The position numbers and the translations under genes are program-made. Below the pieces are notes generated by a model. The model searched no databases, was not told the DNA's origin, and was given only the letters and a program-made list of their open reading frames with translations. Positions 59,521 through 64,000 of a stretch of 64,000 nucleotides of DNA are shown one piece after another. Position 1 is the first letter of the stretch, and the number at the start of each line of letters is the position of its first letter. The DNA comes from Stenopsyche tienmushanensis. Lineage: Eukaryota > Arthropoda > Insecta > Trichoptera > Stenopsychidae. The stretch covers positions 1,488,001-1,552,000 of the forward strand of contig WACJ01000513.1 in the NCBI GenBank assembly GCA_008973525.1. The letters are read 5' to 3'.

Positions 59521-59900
59521 CAATTAATGACGAAGCCCATAATAATGAGCCAATCGATTAATATGTATACGTATGCCCCATATCCGTTTGTATTAGGACA
59601 GACATCTGAGCAAAAAGTCATGTCGGAGAAGGGGGGGTGTTTCGTAGGTTGTTTTTCGTAAAGTTCAGATAAATTTGCCCTACCATGCCTATACAAATTT
59701 AGCTCCAATGAGACATTTTCATCGATCTGTTTTCCCATGTGTCCTATGAATTTTTCCGGCGCAATTTTGAATGCGTCCGTTGAAGACGTCACAAACGGCC
59801 GCGCTCCCGTAAATCGCGGGTTAATAAATCGGAGCTCTTTCGCGATTTCATATATCACTGTCGATCTCCGCTTTAGAAAGCCATCCCCATAATCGGACAT
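59499..59900 (-). other. Unassigned 133-codon open frame
   Basis: It starts MSDYGDGFLKRRSTVIYEIA, has a run ELRFINPRFTGARPFVTSST, and ends VINWLENHEK-stop. The last dozen codons lie inside the fold-back repeat, so the 3' end is repeat-derived. I recognise no domain and see no splice partner. It may be chance or an old transposon frame; a real small gene cannot be excluded. Confidence 0.2.
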
Positions 59901-60767
59901 GTCCGTTTCTCAAATTTTGTCACATCGCGTATTAATCCCGAGCCGCTATGGACTGGACTCGCTCATTTGAATATTCGAAGCGTATCGCATACATCAGCGT
60001 CAAACAAAAACAACAAATGACAGAACATGCAAAACATACATCTCAATAGTGCAGAGTCGAGGACCAGATTTGCAAAACGTACGCTTCAAGCAAAAAATGG
60101 CTGCAGGTACCGTACTTCAGTCCATATCGACCGTGTAGAGAATAAAGCATCGACATTCTCGCAACTACTGCTCAATATAACGATGCAAGCCACTCAATAT
60201 TGCAATTTCATCCTATTAATAATGCATTCCAAATATTCCCGACCGACGCATTGAAGAATCGATTTTTTCGACCGGATGGTCACGGCCGAGATTAAATATT
60301 ACTCCATGTTGAATTTCATCCGTCAAAGGAAATAGTGTATTCAGTTTATGAATTTCCGTGTTTGTTTTTACAACATTAACATGGAATACGTCAAACACGA
60401 TTTAAAAAAAGGGCACCGACGGAAATGCTGAAAGCCCGGCGAGTGACATGCGGTTTGGATTTACAGTGGAGTCTTTGGGGTGGCATTTTACACAAACGTA
60501 TTGCTGCCAACATATTTGTCAGGGATTATAATCACGGTGGGGTAACACAGAGTTTGAAATTTGTGCATGCATTTGATCTATGGGCTGACGAAAATATTGA
60601 AGGCATCGAGGATAACAGTCTGAAGCGCTCGGTGCTTCTAATAACGCTCCGGTGCGGTCTCCACGGCCGAATAAGGTGGCAGCCGGAAATTGTCGCTGCG
60701 GCAAAGACAACTATTTTTGATCGTTTCACATGAAAAATCGTTTTATTTAAATAATTTTTAGGTTTAT

Positions 60768-62102
60768 TTAATTTAATTTCACCATATCATATTCAGCCGG
60801 AAGACTTTTGATATTTTTAAAGCATCTGGAGTTTTTTGATTTTTCAATGACAAGCAGTGGCAGTCTGTGTCTGCCTATTGCTTTTGCACACATTATTATA
60901 GTGATACGTTCTTTATTAGTTTTATACTCAGGTGAAGTATTAGGTTGTCCCATAAGTTTCTTTCGCAAATGAACACAGATCTAATCATAGTCATGATTGA
61001 AGAAAACCCGCGATATACCGTTTGCGAAATAGCTAAAAAGCTAGAAATTCCACGAACATCTGACAAAATTGAGCTGCAACAATCGTTCAGATGTGTGGCT
61101 TCCTCATGAACTGACTGACTAAAATAAACTTCAGCGTATTAAAACATGCGATCTTCTTCTCCAACGACATAATAGCCAACCTTTTTTGAAGAAAATTGTC
61201 AATGGAGATGAAAGTTGGATACTCTATGAGAATATCCAACGTATACGGTCTCGGACCAAGGGTACAGAAGCTTTAATTGCTAGCTAAACCTGGCATACAT
61301 CCAAAAAAAGTTTTGCTATGCATTTGGTGGGACTGGAATGGGGTAGTTTATTATGAGCTACTTCAGCATGATGAAACGATCAATTCAATAAAATATTAAA
61401 CGAACATTGCCCCTTCAGATTATTATTTATTTCTTTCATTACAAAAATTCTTTATGTGGTAAAAGTTTTAAATCAAAAAATGATATAAGAATGCACCTTG
61501 ATCAATATTTTGCCAATAAACCTGGGAAATTTTGGCAAGAAGGCATTATGAGGCTTCCGAAGAGATGGATAAATGTAATAGAACAGAATGGATCATATAT
61601 TGTTCAATAAATTTTGATGTAATACAAATTGTTGTTCATTTTTTTCTTAATATGAAAACGAAACAAACTTATGGGACACCCTAATATTTTCACGTCTTAA
61701 TGCTAAATATTTGTTGGATAGTGTTTTTCAATCCAAGCTGGTCTCCATTAGCATTGTATATAAATTCTTCGTCGAATAGCTTCAATGTGTCAATGAATGT
61801 GTTTACTGAATTGTTGAAGTGTATTTCAACAGAGATATAACAAGATATTCAAAAAAATAATGTAACATGATCGTACAGTGTGCAATTTTGCGTGAATTGT
61901 AGAAAATAACGTTCTCCAGATGTTAGTCGACGAATAAAATATACAATACATGTTTTCAAAGGGATGGCTGATACACAACTGATGATCAAAAAGTAAGTAT
62001 GAAAAAAACGGCATTTCCATCGGGACAATCTAATATATTTTTTGTTTTATTTTGAACAATCCAAATAATCTAAAATCCGGATAATCAGGGTTCTACTGTA
62101 TT
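60768..62102 (-). mobile_element. Tigger/pogo-like element interrupted by mariner
   Basis: The minus strand gives, upstream of the mariner, EEFIYNANGDQLGLKNTIQQ and IFSIK (like IYNADETGL...), and downstream TSPEYKTNKERITIIMCAKA, IGRHRLPLLVIEKSKNSRCF and KNIKSLPAEY, which together are the DDE_1 domain of the Tigger/Jerky group. The outer end at about 62060-62102 (GGATAATCAGGGTTCTACTG) is the classic pogo/Tigger terminal repeat. The catalytic domain is truncated at 60768 and the N-terminal DNA-binding domain is not recognisable. Confidence 0.78.
60940..61684 (+). mobile_element. Cecropia-type mariner copy 2, inserted in Tigger
   Basis: It has TIRs TTAGGTTGTCCCATAAGTTT and AAACTTATGGGACACCCTAA, with TA on both sides (60938-60939 and 61685-61686). 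It keeps a piece of the N-terminus (MIEENPRYTVCEIAKKLEI), the WLPHEL block with Trp intact, VNGDESWILYENIQR, PKKVLLCIWWDWNGVVYYEL, and the C-terminus SKNDIRMHLDQYFANKPGKF to EQNGSYIVQ. The segment with the second and third catalytic Asp (HHDN to PYSPD) is deleted. The copy at 20850 keeps that segment but has lost the N-terminus. Confidence 0.85.
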
Positions 62103-62435
62103 TTTTCAGGGTGCGTGACAAATTGGACATCAATGGAGATGCAAGCGAAGAGTTAGTAAAACGACTCGAGTCGAGACAAAAAATAAGCACTTTGCATCTG
62201 CTTTTGTGCTTTGCTGATTATATAAAGTTTATTGAAAAACTATTCAAATCACGCCAAAATAAGGGTTGATGATTTGGATATTTTTTACGATTCCCTACTG
62301 TGGATGAAACCAGCTTCAACGATAATTGAAGGGATTTTTTCGATAGCAGGGTCGATAAAAACGAAATCACAATTCATATAAACATATTATATCCAGCTGT
62401 CATTTTTCTCTCTACGATTGCTCTTTGCATGTACA

Positions 62436-62470
62436 AAGTACTACAGAACCTCAATTATCCGGATTTTCTT
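62436..62470 (+). repeat. Isolated Tigger/pogo-type terminal repeat
   Basis: CTACAGAACCTCAATTATCC followed by GGATTTTC resembles the pogo/Tigger terminus (CAGTAGAACC...ATTATCCGGA). It points rightward, away from the element ending at 62102. The sequence to its right (to 63060) has open frames with basic segments (KTRKFNCGKNKRPGHIGKH) but no recognised transposase. Confidence 0.4.
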
Positions 62471-63147
62471 TATCAGGACTACTTTATGACTTTACTACAG
62501 GATAGCTTGAAGAGTAACAGTTCAAAGTTAAAACCGAAGTGCAAAATATTAAAAACGAGAAAATTTAATTGCGGAAAAAATAAACGACCTGGCCACATAG
62601 GAAAGCACACATTGAAGCGCTGGAAAAATGAAAGTCAATGGTATTATCAAAATGAATGTACGATCCGAGGAGCTTCGTGGTATTAAAATATGCCATCTAC
62701 ATGGGCGACAGGGATACGTAAACCTTCAAAGCATATGGTTTCAAACAGTAAAAACCACTTGCAACTAAGCTTCAGAAAGCCCTTCGTCCCATATGTTCAG
62801 ATCTGTCGTCAACGCTTTGGCGCTTGGCTCCAAAACATATTATGGAACTTACTTACTTTTATTGTCGCATGTATTTTCAACGAAGGTATTACCTTGATGA
62901 TGATGATGCAATTGGACCGCAACCAAATATAATTGTCAACAAAAGGGATATGGTGCGCGTAAAAAAAGCTGATGCTGCATATTCCGCAGCATCAAAAGAG
63001 CCAAGATTGAGCCGAAAACCGGAACGGTCAACCGAAGAAGACTTTTTTTTAATAAAATAAAAGTGTCCTCTATGCTCTTGGTACAGCAGATTAGGTGTAA
63101 CTATTAAACTTTTCATTTTATTCGCGCACAAACTTCGATTTAACTTA

Positions 63148-63571
63148 GAGCGCGTTTTACTCGAAACTACTTTTTTCAAGCTCATGGAAGTGCTCTCATA
63201 CGTCTTAAATGAGCATTCTTTATGAAATTTGGCAGGAACGTGTATAATAAACGTTTTCATCGTATAAACTATAATTATCAAAAAATATTTAATAGTTTTT
63301 ATTTAATGAACAAAAAACTACAGAAAATTTTGATAAAAATACAAAATTTTTTTCAATCGCTCATTATTTTTTTATTTTCCAATATTTTATTTTAATTGTA
63401 GTCTAAGCTATATACAATATTATACAGAGTAAAAATATGTTTAATTTTTTTAATATAAATCATTTTTCCAGGACTTAAGACTTCCATAGTGAACAATGTC
63501 ATCATCGCTCGCGCACCGACATACGTGACTTTTTCACTCCCACTAACATACTTTGTCAAACTTTAAAAAAC
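63148..63571. repeat. Roughly 430-bp dispersed repeat, copy 2
   Basis: It is collinear with 13675-14113 throughout, differing by scattered substitutions and small indels. It contains CGTGTATAATAAACGTTTTC and CATCGCTCGCGCACCGACAT. Past it, 63580-64000 is AT-rich with nothing supportable. Confidence 0.7.
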
Positions 63572-64000
63572 AAAATGTGTACAATAAATGTGAATTGTTT
63601 ATTTTGCATAACGTGCTTATTAACTCAGTGAATACGGTTCGCACAAATTTGTGCGTTTAGCATATTTTTGCACGAAAAAGCGTTTTAAACGCGTCAAACT
63701 TTATTTTTACTCAAATATGTTGTATATAGATGTTGTTTAGACTAAATTATGATTAAAATTTTCATTATTTTGGATTAAATGCTTAACAAATATGCTTATC
63801 AAATTGTATTCTAAATCGCACAAAATAGATTATTTGCTATTCTAGATCGACCAACATCCGTTTCGAGCTTCACGATTTCGATCTATAATGATTTCTAATT
63901 AAAACGAGCATCTTGCAGCCGCCAGGCAGGATTTAGTTTCGATTTCCAGTTCATCGAAGCGTAGGAAGACAACTCCAGCAAACTGCAATAAAACGAGCAG

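Noticed and set aside
60425..60733. 102-codon plus frame as a gene
   Set aside because: Its right half resembles short repeats near 54200-54300 and 52700-52750 (GGCCGAATAA-G...GCGACGAAG-type blocks), so it is likely repeat-derived.
62429..63060. Basic open frames (KTRKFNCGKNKRPGHIGKH; AYSAASKEPRLSRKPERS) as a nucleic-acid-binding gene
   Set aside because: The frames are separate and short, begin at a Tigger-like end, and match no domain I can name.
63905..64000. Possible minus-strand exon after TTTTATTGCAG (frame FAGVVFLRFDELEIE)
   Set aside because: Only about 27 codons, no recognised domain, and no phase partner in the window.
1..64000. tRNA genes, rRNA, CRISPR arrays or bacterial-type operons
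   Set aside because: No tRNA A/B box pairs with a foldable cloverleaf, no rRNA blocks and no regularly spaced repeats were seen; the gene structure is eukaryotic.

Overview
The window looks like insect nuclear DNA. It is AT-rich, the genes are split by GT-AG introns of which many are only about 70-100 bp, and it is loaded with decayed mariner, Tc1, hAT, piggyBac, Tigger/pogo and R1/jockey-type elements. The mix of transposon families suggests a hymenopteran (ant-like) genome, but that is inference from family resemblance; no database was searched.

Three protein-coding genes can be reconstructed, all on the minus strand. (1) A complete 18-exon midline fasciclin / TGFBI-periostin type gene (mfas) runs from ATG at 17189 to a stop at 2974. 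It encodes 834 residues: signal peptide, EMI-like cysteine module and four FAS1 domains. All 17 splice junctions agree in phase. (2) A complete 6-exon prune phosphodiesterase gene runs from 33308 to 29614 and encodes 369 residues with DxD, DHH and DHRP motifs. (3) The 3' half of a KCTD1/KCTD15 (tiwaz) gene has BTB exon 56660-56455 and last exon 52471-52080. Its 5' exon was not found and probably lies beyond 64000.

Layout: 1-2.9 kb holds a reverse transcriptase relic and a deleted mariner. 3.0-17.2 kb is mfas, whose long introns carry three R1 fragments, mariner and Tc1 relics and a TTAA-bounded MITE. 17.2-29.6 kb is gene-poor, with mariner, hAT, R1 and IS630-type debris. 29.6-33.3 kb is prune. 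33.4-39.5 kb is a large inverted duplication containing a deleted mariner on each arm. 39.8-52 kb has a jockey-type RT and mariner, piggyBac, hAT and unassigned TIR elements. 52.1-56.7 kb is the KCTD gene. 56.7-64 kb is repeats, including a mariner inserted inside a Tigger/pogo element.

The three genes do not form a pathway: a secreted adhesion protein, a cytosolic phosphodiesterase and a BTB adaptor. Each is expected to have its own promoter. I found no convincing new biological system. The points most worth a second look are the inverted duplication, the MITE beside an mfas splice acceptor, the mariner end just upstream of prune, the repeated perfect hairpins, and the nested or composite mariner copies.
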